In this document: positions 35,277 through 44,090 of the stretch, one piece after another
Layout of the letters: the number at the start of each line of letters is the position of its first letter
Position numbering within the stretch: position 1 is the first letter of the stretch
NCBI RefSeq assembly: GCF_040066175.1
Contig: NZ_JBEAAM010000010.1
Coordinates: 75,796-139,795 of the forward strand
Direction: 5' to 3'
Source of the DNA: Solimonas sp040066175
Lineage (GTDB): Bacteria > Pseudomonadota > Gammaproteobacteria > Nevskiales > Nevskiaceae
Length of the DNA: 64,000 nt
The notes under the pieces: model-generated
The model's input: the letters and a program-made list of their open reading frames with translations, nothing else
The model's database searches: none
Told to the model about the DNA's origin: nothing
Made by a program: the position numbers and the translations under genes

Positions 35277-38098
35277 CCGCGCCCAAGTCCCTCATCATCA
35301 ACTCGCCCTTCGAGGCGCCGCGCTACCACTGGCTGGACGAGCGTGGGCAACTCACGCTGATGCAGGGCCGGAGGCCGGCGGGCTACGAGATCTTCGATAC
35401 GCGCAACAACACGCGCCGCACGGAGCCGCTGGAGCTGGTGAACCGCATCCGCGAGCGCATCGACGCCTGGCGCGCAGCTTCGTATCCGGGCGTGACGACG
35501 GTGACGCGCAGCCTGCTGGAGCACTGGAACGATCCGACCGCGCGCCAGCATCCGTTTTACTTCTGCCAGATCGAGGCGATCGAGACGCTGATCTGGTGGG
35601 TGGAAGCCACCGCCGAACACAAGCAGGGCATTTTCGTCCACGGTAACGGTGGTCCGTGGGAACGCCTGTGCAACAAGATGGCGACTGGCGCCGGCAAGAC
35701 CACGGTGATGGCGATGATCGTCACCTGGCAGGTGCTCAACGCACTGGCCTACCCGAAGCGCAACAAGGACTTCTCGCGGGCGATCTTCATCGTCGCGCCG
35801 GGACTGACGGTGAAGGAGCGACTGCAGGTCTTGTTGCCCGGCCATCCGGCGAACACTTACGACGAGTTCCGGCTGTGCCCGTCCGAGTCCCTGCGGCAGC
35901 GGCTCAACCAGGCCGAGATCCTGATCGAGAACTGGCATGCCTTGATGCCGCTCAAGGAACAGGATCGCTCGGTCGTCAAGAAGGGTGCGGAAAGTGACAA
36001 GGCCTTCGTGCGGCGCGTGCTCGGCAAGCTGGCCGTGCACAAGGATGTGGTCGTGATCAACGACGAGGCGCATCACGCCTACCGCATTCCGGCCGACGTG
36101 AAGATCAGCAGGAAGGTGGCCGAGGAGCAGGGCATCGATCTGGACGAGGCCACGCGCTGGATCGAGGGACTGGACCGCATCCACAAGGAGCTGCGCATCC
36201 AGCGCTGCTTCGATCTGTCGGCCACGCCGTTTGCACCGACGGGGCGCACCAATACCGAGCAGGGGCTGTTCGACTGGGTGATCTCCGATTTCGGCCTCAA
36301 CGATGCCATCGAGGCGGGGCTGGTGAAGACGCCGCGTGTGGTCGTCCGCGATGGCGTGGTGCCGGATACGCGCACGCTGCGCCCCAAGCTCTACCACCTC
36401 TATCGCGATCCATCGGTAGCAGAGGATCTGAACCGGCGTGGCGCGCAGCCGCATGAGCCCTTGCCGCCGCTGGTGCAGCAGGCCTACACGCTGCTGGGCG
36501 CCGATTGGCGAAATACGTTGAACGACTGGCAGGCCGCCGGGCACGTATCGCCGCCGGTGATGCTCACGGTCTGCAACCGCACGGAAACCGCGGCGCGCAT
36601 CGAGCGCTATTTCAGCAGCGTCGATGTGCACTGGCCGGAGCTGCGCAATCCGGCGCGGACGCTGCGTGTGGACTCGAAGGTGCTGGAGAAGGCCGAGCTC
36701 GGCGAGTCGGCCGCAGCAGACAAGGATTACGAGAGCCGCCTGCGTGAGATCGTCGATCAGGCGCGCATCCCCGAAGATCGCAAGCAAGCCCTGACGGCGC
36801 TTAAGAAGGAAGAGCTGCTGCGCGCGATCGTCGACAACGTCGGCAAACGCGGTCAGCCGGGGCAGGACCTGCAGAACGTGATTTCGGTGGCGATGCTGTC
36901 CGAGGGTTGGGACGCCAAGAACGTCACCCACATCATGGGGCTGCGGGCGTTCACGAGCCAGCTGCTGTGCGAGCAGGTGATCGGTCGCGGACTGCGCCGC
37001 GTCAGCTACGACACGGAATCGGTCACGGGGCCGGACGGTGTTGCCCGCGAGCTGTTCCGGCCGGAGTACGTCAACGTCTTCGGCGTGCCGCTGTCGGTGT
37101 TTCAGGATGTGGGCGGCGAAGGCGAGCCGCCGCCCCCGCCGAAGCCGAGCACGCAGATCGAGTCGCTGCCCGAACGCAACGCCTGCGAGATTCGCTGGCC
37201 GAACGTGCTGCGTGTCGATACGGTCGTGCGTCCCACGCTCGTGGTGGACTGGGACCAGGTCACGGTTCTGCGGCTGGACCCGGCACAGACACCGATCGCG
37301 GTGGAGATCGCGCCGGCTCTGGGCGGCGCGACCGACTGGAGCCAGATCAGCGCGATTGATCTGGAAAAGCTGCCGGATGAGTTCCGCTTGCAGCGACTCA
37401 CCTTCAAGGCGGCGCGCAAGGCGTTCGAGGTGTTGTCATCCCGCTTCAGCGGACGCCCGGAAGTGTTGATCGTCCAGCTGATCCGGCTCGTCGAGCAGTT
37501 CATTGCTTCTACGCGCCTGGAGATTCCCTCGCTGTTCCATCAGGACCCGCTGCGCAAGCGCATCCTGGTGTCCTTGAACATTGATCTGGTCGTGCAGCAT
37601 TTGCTGCGTTTTGTCGTCGAGCAGAATCTGGAGCGCATCGAGCCGGTGTTCGACGAAGAATCCCCGATCGGCACGACGCGACAGATGCGGACCTGGTACA
37701 CGACCAAGCCCTGCCAGGGCACGTCAAGGTCGCAGATCAGCCATGTGGTCGTCGACAGCGCTTGGGAAGCGCATACGGCCAACGTGCTGGAGTCCGCCGC
37801 GGCCAGCCAGGTGGCGGCCTATGCGAAGAACGATCATCTGGGGTTCCAGATCTACTACCTGTGGGGCGGTGCCCGCAGGCGTTTCGTGCCGGACTTCCTG
37901 ATCCGGCTCGGCAACGGCAAGACCTTGATCCTTGAAATCAAGGGCGAGGATTCTCCGCAGAATCAAGCCAAGCGCGATGCGCTCAAAGCCTGGGTCGACG
38001 GGGTGAATGCCAAGGGCGGATTCGGCGTCTGGTGCTGGGATGTGGCCTTCGAGCCGGCGCAGATCCAGGACATCATCGCCCGGCACGTGGGTCACTGA
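35273..38098 (+). CDS. res: type III-like restriction endonuclease subunit (Res), DEAD/DEAH helicase-nuclease
   Basis: This 941-residue protein has superfamily 2 helicase motifs: Walker A MATGAGKTT (136-144), DEAH (264-267), SATPF (about 315), and the late helicase motif GRGLRR (about 570). The C-terminal nuclease has a PD-(D/E)xK core, PDFLIRLGNGK and then LEIKGED (about 873-892), as in type III Res subunits. All key residues appear intact, so the system should be able to translocate and cut. It starts by ATGA overlap with the AlbA_2 gene. Its last seven bases overlap the convergent hydrolase gene. The island is less GC-rich than its surroundings, consistent with transfer, yet no integrase or repeats flank it. 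Confidence 0.92.
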   Translation: MTAPKSLIINSPFEAPRYHWLDERGQLTLMQGRRPAGYEIFDTRNNTRRTEPLELVNRIRERIDAWRAASYPGVTTVTRSLLEHWNDPTARQHPFYFCQIEAIETLIWWVEATAEHKQGIFVHGNGGPWERLCNKMATGAGKTTVMAMIVTWQVLNALAYPKRNKDFSRAIFIVAPGLTVKERLQVLLPGHPANTYDEFRLCPSESLRQRLNQAEILIENWHALMPLKEQDRSVVKKGAESDKAFVRRVLGKLAVHKDVVVINDEAHHAYRIPADVKISRKVAEEQGIDLDEATRWIEGLDRIHKELRIQRCFDLSATPFAPTGRTNTEQGLFDWVISDFGLNDAIEAGLVKTPRVVVRDGVVPDTRTLRPKLYHLYRDPSVAEDLNRRGAQPHEPLPPLVQQAYTLLGADWRNTLNDWQAAGHVSPPVMLTVCNRTETAARIERYFSSVDVHWPELRNPARTLRVDSKVLEKAELGESAAADKDYESRLREIVDQARIPEDRKQALTALKKEELLRAIVDNVGKRGQPGQDLQNVISVAMLSEGWDAKNVTHIMGLRAFTSQLLCEQVIGRGLRRVSYDTESVTGPDGVARELFRPEYVNVFGVPLSVFQDVGGEGEPPPPPKPSTQIESLPERNACEIRWPNVLRVDTVVRPTLVVDWDQVTVLRLDPAQTPIAVEIAPALGGATDWSQISAIDLEKLPDEFRLQRLTFKAARKAFEVLSSRFSGRPEVLIVQLIRLVEQFIASTRLEIPSLFHQDPLRKRILVSLNIDLVVQHLLRFVVEQNLERIEPVFDEESPIGTTRQMRTWYTTKPCQGTSRSQISHVVVDSAWEAHTANVLESAAASQVAAYAKNDHLGFQIYYLWGGARRRFVPDFLIRLGNGKTLILEIKGEDSPQNQAKRDALKAWVDGVNAKGGFGVWCWDVAFEPAQIQDIIARHVGH

Positions 38099-39048
38099 TC
38101 TGCGGCCACCAGAAATCCTCGCGCGGCGGACAGCGTGCGCTGTGGATCTTCCTCGTGCGGCACGTGGCCGAGATCGTCGAAGACGATCAATTGGCTGCCC
38201 GCAATCTCGCGCTGGAAGCGCTGGCCCATCGCCGGAGGAATCAGCCGGTCCTGTCCGCCCCACAGAATCAGCGTCGGCGTCGTCAGTTTCGGGATCCGGT
38301 CGGCGTTGGCACCCGGGCGCATCTGTGCGAAGCGCTGCGGCAGGGCGGCGCGGTTTCCGGCGCGCAGCGTCAGTTCGTAATAGCGATCCACCAGCGCTGG
38401 CGTGACCTTCGACGGATCGCCGTAGACATTGCGCACGCTGGACTCGATGACCGAGCGCGGCAGGGTGCGCTGCATCAGCGGACTCAGCAGCGGCATGCGG
38501 GCGATACGAAACCCTATCGGCATCGATTCCGCGGCGAAGGGGTAACCCGCCGCATCGATCAGAACCTGCGCGACCACGCGCTCCGGAAATGCCAGGGCCG
38601 TCTCCCAGGCGAGTTCGCCGCCGAAGGAATTGCCGACCAGGATCACGCGCTTCACGCCCAGACGGTCGAGCAGCGCGGCGATGAAGGACACGTAGTGCTC
38701 GACGCGGTAGTCGCCGTCGGCGAACGGCCCGGTCAGACCGAAGCCGGGCAAGTCGAAGCGGATCACGCGGCGTTCGGCCTTGAGGCCTTCGGCCCAACCG
38801 TCCCAGGTGTGCAGCGAAGCCGAGGTGCCGTGCAGCAGCACGATCGGCAGCGGGTCTTCGCGCGGGCCTTCGTCGCGCAGGTGCACGTTCAGGCCGGCGA
38901 CCTCGACGAACTGCGACGGCGGCGGCGCCCAGCGCGCCTGCAATTGCTCCACGGAACGGTCCGGCGCCCAGGTCAGCGCGACACCGACGCCGAGCAGCGC
39001 GACGGCCAGCAGCAGCAGTCCGGCCAGAAACTTCAGCGGCGTTCTCAT
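38092..39048 (-). CDS. membrane-anchored alpha/beta hydrolase
   Basis: This 318-residue protein has an N-terminal hydrophobic anchor (FLAGLLLLAVALLGVGVALTW) and an alpha/beta-hydrolase fold. It has HGTSASLHTWDGW at the oxyanion region, nucleophile Ser in VGNSFGGELAW, acid Asp in LILWGGQDRLIP and His in DDLGHVPHEEDP, so the triad is complete. The ATG overlaps the TGA of the upstream SDR by four bases. It resembles epoxide hydrolase/esterase-type enzymes; the exact substrate is unknown. Its position beside an SDR and opposite HsaD suggests steroid or fatty-acid derivative hydrolysis at the membrane. Confidence 0.85.
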   Translation of the reverse strand: MRTPLKFLAGLLLLAVALLGVGVALTWAPDRSVEQLQARWAPPPSQFVEVAGLNVHLRDEGPREDPLPIVLLHGTSASLHTWDGWAEGLKAERRVIRFDLPGFGLTGPFADGDYRVEHYVSFIAALLDRLGVKRVILVGNSFGGELAWETALAFPERVVAQVLIDAAGYPFAAESMPIGFRIARMPLLSPLMQRTLPRSVIESSVRNVYGDPSKVTPALVDRYYELTLRAGNRAALPQRFAQMRPGANADRIPKLTTPTLILWGGQDRLIPPAMGQRFQREIAGSQLIVFDDLGHVPHEEDPQRTLSAARGFLVAADQ

Positions 39049-39812
39049 GGCTTGTTCACGTTGGCGGCGTCGAGAAAGGCCGGCCGTTCGCCGCCGCCGT
39101 GCAGCACCAGGTTGGTGCCGGACACGTAGGCCGCCGCGGGCGAGGCCAGCCAGACGCAGGCCGCGCCGATGTCCGCGGGTGTCGCCAGCCGCTGCATCGG
39201 AATGGTCCGGGCGACCGCGGCGACGCCGGCGGCATCGCCGTAGTGCAGATCGGCCTGCTCGGTCAGCACCGGGCCGGGACTGACGGCGACGACCCGCACC
39301 TTCGGCGCCCACTCGACGGCCAGCGACTGCACGAGGCTGAGCACGCCGGCCTTGGCCGCGCCATAGGCGGCGGTGCCCGGCGAGGGCCGCAACGCCGACA
39401 CGCTGCCGACGAACACGATCGTGCCGCCCTGCGCCTGCTGCTGCATCAGTGCGTTGGCCTGCTGCGCCAGGTGCAGCGGCGCGAGCAGGTTGAGCTGGAT
39501 GATCTTCTCGTGCAGGCGCGGCGAGGCCTGATCCGCCGGCGCGAACGGCGATCCGCCGGCGTTGTTGACCAGCACGTCGAGGCGGCCATGCTGTGCGCGG
39601 ATCGCCGCGAACAGCGTGTCGCGCGCGGCGGCTTCGCGCACGTCGCAGGCGATGAACGTCGCGCTGCGGCCCGCGACGGCCGGCAGATCGGCCGGCGCCT
39701 CGCGTCCGCAGACGATCACCGACGCGCCCTCGGCGAGGAACGACTCGCTGATGCCGCGGCCGACGCCCTTGGCGCCGCCGGTGACGAGGACGACGCGCTG
39801 CTGCTCGTTCAT
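39045..39812 (-). CDS. short-chain dehydrogenase/reductase
   Basis: This 255-residue classical SDR has cofactor motif VTGGAKGVGRG, VNNAGGSP, Ser in FVGSVSAL and Tyr-x3-Lys in AAYGAAKAGV; the C-terminus is VLHGGGERPAFLD. I chose the ATG at 39812, which follows GAGG at normal spacing; a longer in-frame extension to 39932 has no RBS and would contain the divergent promoter. It is coupled to the downstream hydrolase. It probably oxidises or reduces a secondary alcohol or ketone, perhaps a hydroxysteroid; this is not provable from sequence. Confidence 0.87.
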   Translation of the reverse strand: MNEQQRVVLVTGGAKGVGRGISESFLAEGASVIVCGREAPADLPAVAGRSATFIACDVREAAARDTLFAAIRAQHGRLDVLVNNAGGSPFAPADQASPRLHEKIIQLNLLAPLHLAQQANALMQQQAQGGTIVFVGSVSALRPSPGTAAYGAAKAGVLSLVQSLAVEWAPKVRVVAVSPGPVLTEQADLHYGDAAGVAAVARTIPMQRLATPADIGAACVWLASPAAAYVSGTNLVLHGGGERPAFLDAANVNKP

Positions 39813-39888
39813 CGACTGCCTCGCGGCCGTGAGCCGCTCCTGCGTGTTGTGGTGCCGCGACATTGGGTCATCCACGGTCCGCAATCCA

Positions 39889-39904
39889 TCACCCAAAGGG
39901 ACGA
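39889..39904 (+). promoter_or_regulatory. steroid-box candidate 7 (TCACCCAAAGGGACGA)
   Basis: The repeat ends 52 bases upstream of hsaD. GACCAT (39927-39932) begins exactly 23 bases downstream, keeping A at position 2 and T at position 6 of the hexamer. It is also 77 bases from the SDR start, where the spacing fits less well. Confidence 0.55.
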
Positions 39905-39955
39905 AGAGCCCTGTAGCCCCTTGCGGGACCATTCGCTCCCACGAGGAACTCTGGC

Positions 39956-40804
39956 ATGACTCCGAGCAAACCCGTCCCGGAAGGACAGTATGCGACGCTG
40001 CGCAACGGCTATCGCATCCACTATCTCGACGAGAGCCTGGGCGGCGATGGCCGCCGCCCCGTGGTCGTGTTCCTGCACGGCTCCGGCAACGGCGCCTGCG
40101 GCTACAGCAACTTCAAGGGGAACATTCCGGCGCTGGTGCAGGCCGGCTACCGCGTGATCGTGCCGGACCTGATCGGCTACGGCTATTCGGACAAGCCGGA
40201 CGACGTCGAATACCACCTCGACTTCTTCGTCGAGTGCGTGAAGCAGGCGCTCGACGCGATCGGCGTGGAGAAGTACACCCTCGTCGGCAATTCGCTCGGC
40301 GGCGCGATCGCACTGGGCTTCGCGCTGGCGCACCCACGGAACGTCGAACGCCTCGTGCTGATGGCGCCGGGCGGACTCAACGATCTGCCGGACTATCTGG
40401 CGATGCCGGGCATGAAGCAGATGTTCGAGCTGTACGGCGCCGGCAAGCCGGTCAGCGAGGCGCAGATGAAGGCGTTCTTCCAGAGCGCCTTCGTCGTCAA
40501 TCCGGACTGCGTGACCGACGAGCTGGTGCACGAGCGCGCGGAGCTGATGAAGCGGCAGAACCCGCAGGTCATCAAGACGATGAAGGTGCCGAACCTGACC
40601 GCGCGCCTGGGCGAGATCCGCGTGCCGGCGCTGGCACTGTGGGGCCTCAACGAGAACATGATGCCGGACAGCGGCATCCTGCGGCTGGCCAAGGGCCTGC
40701 CGGACTGCCGCATGGTGCTGGTGCCGCGCTGCGGTCACTGGGTGATGATCGAGCATCGCGAGCTGTTCAACCGCACGGTGCTCGATTTCCTTGCCAATGG
40801 CTAA
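39956..40804 (+). CDS. hsaD: meta-cleavage product hydrolase (HsaD/TesD-like)
   Basis: HsaD hydrolyses the ring-A cleavage product (4,9-DSHA), releasing a C5 dienoate and the bicyclic propanoate. The 282 residues show HGSGNGACGYSNF, nucleophile Ser113 in VGNSLGGAIAL and catalytic His261 in CGHWVMIEH, the pattern of C-C bond hydrolases. At the usual acid position (WG-x2-Asp) this protein has LWGLNENMMP, so Glu233 replaces Asp. Whether this acts as the acid is open. It heads the hsaD-hsaE-hsaG-hsaF run, matching tesD-E-F-G of Comamonas. The cleaving dioxygenase HsaC is not in the window. Confidence 0.87.
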   Translation: MTPSKPVPEGQYATLRNGYRIHYLDESLGGDGRRPVVVFLHGSGNGACGYSNFKGNIPALVQAGYRVIVPDLIGYGYSDKPDDVEYHLDFFVECVKQALDAIGVEKYTLVGNSLGGAIALGFALAHPRNVERLVLMAPGGLNDLPDYLAMPGMKQMFELYGAGKPVSEAQMKAFFQSAFVVNPDCVTDELVHERAELMKRQNPQVIKTMKVPNLTARLGEIRVPALALWGLNENMMPDSGILRLAKGLPDCRMVLVPRCGHWVMIEHRELFNRTVLDFLANG

Positions 40805-40819
40805 ACGCACTTTCTTGAG

Positions 40820-40898
40820 CGTCATTCCCGCGCAGGCGGGAATCCAGTGCTTCGAGCTCCGCAGGCGCGGCTGGATCCCCGCCTGCGCGGGGATGACG
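40820..40898. repeat. REP/dRS3-like palindromic repeat, copy 2
   Basis: Full mirrored element in the 101-base gap between hsaD and hsaE (GTCATTCCCGCG ... GCGGGGATGACG). It may act as an mRNA processing or stability element between operon genes. Confidence 0.8.
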
Positions 40899-40905
40899 AA
40901 TTGAT

Positions 40906-41703
40906 ATGAGCCTTGCCCCATCCCGCATTGCCGCACTCGGCGACGAGCTGTTCGCCGCACTGCGCGCGCGCAGCACGCTCGAACCGCTGACGGCCCGCGA
41001 GCCCGGCATCGACATCGACGACGCCTACCGCATCTCGCTGCGTTTCCTCGAGCGCCGCCAGGCCGAGGGCGAGCGCATCATCGGCAAGAAGATCGGCGTG
41101 ACCTCGAAGGCCGTGCAGGACATGCTCGGCGTGCACCAGCCGGACTTCGGTTTCCTGCTCGACTCGATGCAGGTCAACGACGGCAGCATCGTCAGTCTGG
41201 CCAGGGTGAAGCTGATCCAGCCGCGCGCCGAGGGCGAGATCGCCTTCGTGCTGAAGAAGGATCTCAAGGGTCCGGGCGTGACCGAGGACCAGGTGCTCGA
41301 CGCGACCGACTATGTCTGCCCCTGCTTCGAGATCGTCGATTCGCGCATCCGCGACTGGAAGATCAGGATCCAGGACACCGTCGCCGACAACGCCTCGTGC
41401 GGCGTGTTCGTGCTCGGCCGCGAGCGCGTCAAGCCGCATGCGCTGGACCTCGCCGCAGTGAGGATGGACATCCGCAAGAACGGCGCGCACATCGCGTCTG
41501 GCCTGGGCAGCGCGGTGCAGGGCCATCCCGCCACCGCCGTGGCCTGGCTGGCGAACACGCTGGGCCGCTTCGGCATCCCCTTCCTGGCCGGCGAGATCAT
41601 TCTCTCGGGCTCGCTGGCCCCTCTTCTTCCCATCGTTGCGGGCGACCGCTTCGACATGAGTCTCGCCGGCATCGGCGAGGCTTCGATTGGCTTCGAGCGC
41701 TAG
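40906..41703 (+). CDS. hsaE: 2-hydroxypenta-2,4-dienoate hydratase (HsaE/TesE-like)
   Basis: This enzyme adds water to 2-hydroxyhexa/penta-2,4-dienoate from HsaD, giving a 4-hydroxy-2-oxoacid. The 265 residues show the MhpD/fumarylacetoacetate-hydrolase-related fold with metal-site motifs RIIGKKIGVTSKAVQ, LIQPRAEGEIAFVL (with the conserved Glu pair) and CFEIVDSRIRDWKIRIQDTV-type sequence. The ending FDMSLAGIGEASIGF is conserved. The ATG fits the family N-terminus. It is followed by hsaG and hsaF, the usual order of this lower pathway. Palindromic repeats flank it on both sides. Confidence 0.9.
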   Translation: MSLAPSRIAALGDELFAALRARSTLEPLTAREPGIDIDDAYRISLRFLERRQAEGERIIGKKIGVTSKAVQDMLGVHQPDFGFLLDSMQVNDGSIVSLARVKLIQPRAEGEIAFVLKKDLKGPGVTEDQVLDATDYVCPCFEIVDSRIRDWKIRIQDTVADNASCGVFVLGRERVKPHALDLAAVRMDIRKNGAHIASGLGSAVQGHPATAVAWLANTLGRFGIPFLAGEIILSGSLAPLLPIVAGDRFDMSLAGIGEASIGFER

Positions 41704-41705
41704 GC

Positions 41706-41766
41706 TGTCATTCCCGCGTAAGCGGGAATCCAGAAGCCCTGGATGCCCGCCTGCGCGGGCATGACG
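41706..41766. repeat. REP/dRS3-like palindromic repeat, copy 3
   Basis: Compact full copy directly after the hsaE stop, with a short core between arms. Its right half is identical over 28 bases to the fragment inside mod (32230-32257). Confidence 0.8.
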
Positions 41767-41787
41767 ATGAACTCAAGGATTACAGTC

Positions 41788-42693
41788 ATGAACAAGATCA
41801 AGTGCGCCATCATCGGTCCCGGCAACATCGGCACCGACCTGCTCTACAAGCTGCGCCGCAGTCCGCTGCTCGAACCGGTGTGGATGGTCGGCGTCGATCC
41901 GACCTCCGAAGGCCTGGCGCGGGCACGCGAGTACGGCCTGAAGACCACAGACCAGGGCGTCGACGGCCTCGTGCCGCACGTGAAAGCCGACGGCGTGCAG
42001 ATCGCCTTCGACGCCACGTCCGCCTACGTGCACAAGGAAAACTCGGACAAGCTCAACGCGCTGGGCGTGATGATGATCGACCTGACGCCGGCGGCGATCG
42101 GTCCGTACTGCGTGCCGCCGGTGAACCTGAAGGAGCATGCCGGCAAGCGCGAGATGAACGTCAACATGGTCACCTGCGGCGGCCAGGCGACGATCCCGAT
42201 GGTCTACGCCGTCTCGCGCGTGCAGAAGGTCAAGTATGCCGAGATCGTCGCGACGGTCGCGTCGAAGTCGGTCGGCCCGGGTACGCGCAAGAACATCGAC
42301 GAGTTCACGCGCACGACCGCCGGTGCGGTGGCGAAGATCGGCGGCGCCGACGAGGGCAAGGCGATCATCGTCATCAACCCGGCCGAACCGCCGCTGATCA
42401 TGCGCGACACGATCCACTGCCTGACGGCGGAACCGCCGAGGCAGAAGGAGATCGAAGCTTCGGTGAAGGACATGGTCGCCGAGGTGCGCAAGTACGTGCC
42501 TGGCTACACACTGGTGAACGGCCCGGTGTTCGACGGCAACCGCGTCACCACCTTCATGCAGGTGGAAGGTCTGGGCGACTTCCTGCCCAGGTACGCCGGC
42601 AATCTCGACATCATGACCGCGTCGGCGACCCGCACCGCGGAGATGTTCGCGGAAGAAATCCTCGCCGGCCGCCTCAAGCTGGAAGCGGCGTAA
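41788..42693 (+). CDS. hsaG: acetaldehyde/propanal dehydrogenase, acylating (HsaG/TesF/BphJ-like)
   Basis: Turns the aldehyde produced by the aldolase into acetyl- or propionyl-CoA with NAD+. The 301 residues have the Rossmann motif IIGPGNIGTDLLYKL (8-22), catalytic Cys130 in NMVTCGGQATIP and the C-terminal dimer/aldolase-interaction region (ILAGRLKLEAA end). The length is typical. The ATG at 41788 follows AAGGA; an upstream ATG at 41743 lies in the palindromic repeat. It is followed after 10 bases by the aldolase, with which family members form a channeling complex. Confidence 0.93.
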   Translation: MNKIKCAIIGPGNIGTDLLYKLRRSPLLEPVWMVGVDPTSEGLARAREYGLKTTDQGVDGLVPHVKADGVQIAFDATSAYVHKENSDKLNALGVMMIDLTPAAIGPYCVPPVNLKEHAGKREMNVNMVTCGGQATIPMVYAVSRVQKVKYAEIVATVASKSVGPGTRKNIDEFTRTTAGAVAKIGGADEGKAIIVINPAEPPLIMRDTIHCLTAEPPRQKEIEASVKDMVAEVRKYVPGYTLVNGPVFDGNRVTTFMQVEGLGDFLPRYAGNLDIMTASATRTAEMFAEEILAGRLKLEAA

Positions 42694-42703
42694 GGAGAAG
42701 CAC

Positions 42704-43750
42704 ATGAACCTCAAGGGCATCAGCATCAAAGTGCATGACATGTCGCTGCGCGACGGCATGCACCCCAAGCGCCACCAGATCACGGTGGAGCAGATGAAGA
42801 CCATCGCCAAGGGTCTCGACGAGGCCGGCGTGCCGCTGATCGAGGTCACGCACGGCGACGGCCTGGGCGGCGCGTCGGTGAACTATGGCTTTCCGGCGGC
42901 CAGCGACGAGGAATACCTGCGCGCGGTAATCCCGCTGCTCAAGCAGGCCAGGGTCTCGGCACTGCTGCTGCCGGGCATCGGCACCGTCGATCACCTGAAG
43001 ATGGCGGCGGACTGCGGCGTGACCACGATCCGCGTCGCCACCCACTGCACCGAGGCCGACGTCTCCGAGCAGCACATCAGCCTCGGCCGCAAGATGGGCC
43101 TGGACACCGTCGGCTTCCTGATGATGGCGCACATGGTCGAGCCGGCGAAGATCGTCGAACAGGCGCTGCTGATGGAAAGCTACGGCGCGAACTGCCTGTA
43201 CGTCACCGATTCGGCCGGCTACATGCTGCCGGACGACGTCAAGGCGCGCGTCGGCCTGCTGCGCGAGAAGTGCAAACCCGAAACCGAGATCGGCTTCCAC
43301 GGCCACCACAACCTGTCGATGGGCGTCGCCAACTCGATCGCCGCGGTCGAGGCCGGCGCGCGGCGCATCGACTGTGCCTGCGGCGGCATGGGCGCCGGCG
43401 CCGGCAACACGCCGCTGGAGGTGTTCGTCGCGGTCTGCAACCGCATGGGCATCGCAACCGGCGTCGATGTGTTCAAGGCCTCCGACGTCGCCGAGGACCT
43501 GGTCACACCGATCATGGATTTCCCGGTGCGGATCGACCGCAATTCACTGACGCTCGGCTATGCCGGCGTGTATTCGTCGTTCCTGCTGTTTGCGCGCCGT
43601 GCCGAGCAGAAGTACGGCATCTCGGCGCGCGAGATCCTGCTCGAACTGGGCCGCAAGAAGATGGTCGGCGGCCAGGAGGACATGATCGAGGACACCGCGC
43701 TGACGATGGCGCGCGAGCGCGGACTGCTCAAGGACGCCGCAGCGGTGTGA
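42704..43750 (+). CDS. hsaF: 4-hydroxy-2-oxovalerate/oxohexanoate aldolase (HsaF/TesG/BphI-like)
   Basis: Cleaves the 4-hydroxy-2-oxoacid to pyruvate and an aldehyde. The 348 residues are a class II (divalent-metal) DRE-TIM aldolase: Arg16, Asp17 and His20 (SLRDGMHPKRHQ) match the catalytic positions of BphI. The metal-binding GFHGHHNLSMGVANS and a C-terminal communication domain are present. The ATG follows AAGGAG. It forms a pair with the acylating dehydrogenase just upstream and ends the operon. Products enter central metabolism. Confidence 0.93.
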   Translation: MNLKGISIKVHDMSLRDGMHPKRHQITVEQMKTIAKGLDEAGVPLIEVTHGDGLGGASVNYGFPAASDEEYLRAVIPLLKQARVSALLLPGIGTVDHLKMAADCGVTTIRVATHCTEADVSEQHISLGRKMGLDTVGFLMMAHMVEPAKIVEQALLMESYGANCLYVTDSAGYMLPDDVKARVGLLREKCKPETEIGFHGHHNLSMGVANSIAAVEAGARRIDCACGGMGAGAGNTPLEVFVAVCNRMGIATGVDVFKASDVAEDLVTPIMDFPVRIDRNSLTLGYAGVYSSFLLFARRAEQKYGISAREILLELGRKKMVGGQEDMIEDTALTMARERGLLKDAAAV

Positions 43751-43771
43751 GCGGCCCAACGGCCGCCGCGG

Positions 43772-43969
43772 TCAGACGACGGCCTGTTTGCGCCGCGGCG
43801 CCGTGGCCAGCTTGCGCCGCGCGGGCGCCGGCTGCGCCGCCACGCGCGCCGGTTCGAGCGGGTGCGCTTGCACGCCGAGGTCCGCGTCGGCCTGCTTGAT
43901 GCCGCTGAAGAACATCACGGCCAGGAAGGCCACGAACATGCCGGTGATGTAGCCGCCGATGAAGATCAT
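43772..43969 (-). CDS. small single-helix membrane protein (GYxTGM type, longer copy)
   Basis: This 65-residue protein has one hydrophobic helix at the N-terminus (MIFIGGYITGMFVAFLAVMF) and a basic, Ala/Pro-rich tail with RRKLATAPRRKQ. AGGAGG lies 9 bases before the ATG at 43969; a GTG at 43972 is the alternative. The N-terminal 24 residues closely resemble the 34-residue protein at 44091-44195 (shared GYxTGM and VxFF). I do not recognise the family. The helix should sit in the inner membrane with the basic tail in the cytoplasm, perhaps near DNA, RNA or lipid heads. Confidence 0.65.
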   Translation of the reverse strand: MIFIGGYITGMFVAFLAVMFFSGIKQADADLGVQAHPLEPARVAAQPAPARRKLATAPRRKQAVV

Positions 43970-44040
43970 CACAGCCGTCCTCCTGTTGCTGTGAGTGCAG
44001 CCTAATGCAGCGCCGCGCCACCCGGGGGCGGCTGCAGGCC

Positions 44041-44061
44041 GCCGACCGATGGCCGGTCGGC
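44041..44061. other. hairpin between the two small membrane-protein genes
   Basis: Perfect 8-bp arms GCCGACCG / CGGTCGGC with a 5-base loop, 30 bases downstream of the shorter small gene. No T-run. It could protect the 3-prime end of that short mRNA or separate its expression from the next gene. Confidence 0.4.
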
Positions 44062-44090
44062 ACCGCGCGACGAAAGGATTCCGACCCCGG

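Noticed and set aside
30121..38098. Integrative mobile element around the restriction genes
   Set aside because: No integrase, transposase, tRNA or direct repeats were found at the borders; lower GC alone suggests transfer but not the vehicle.
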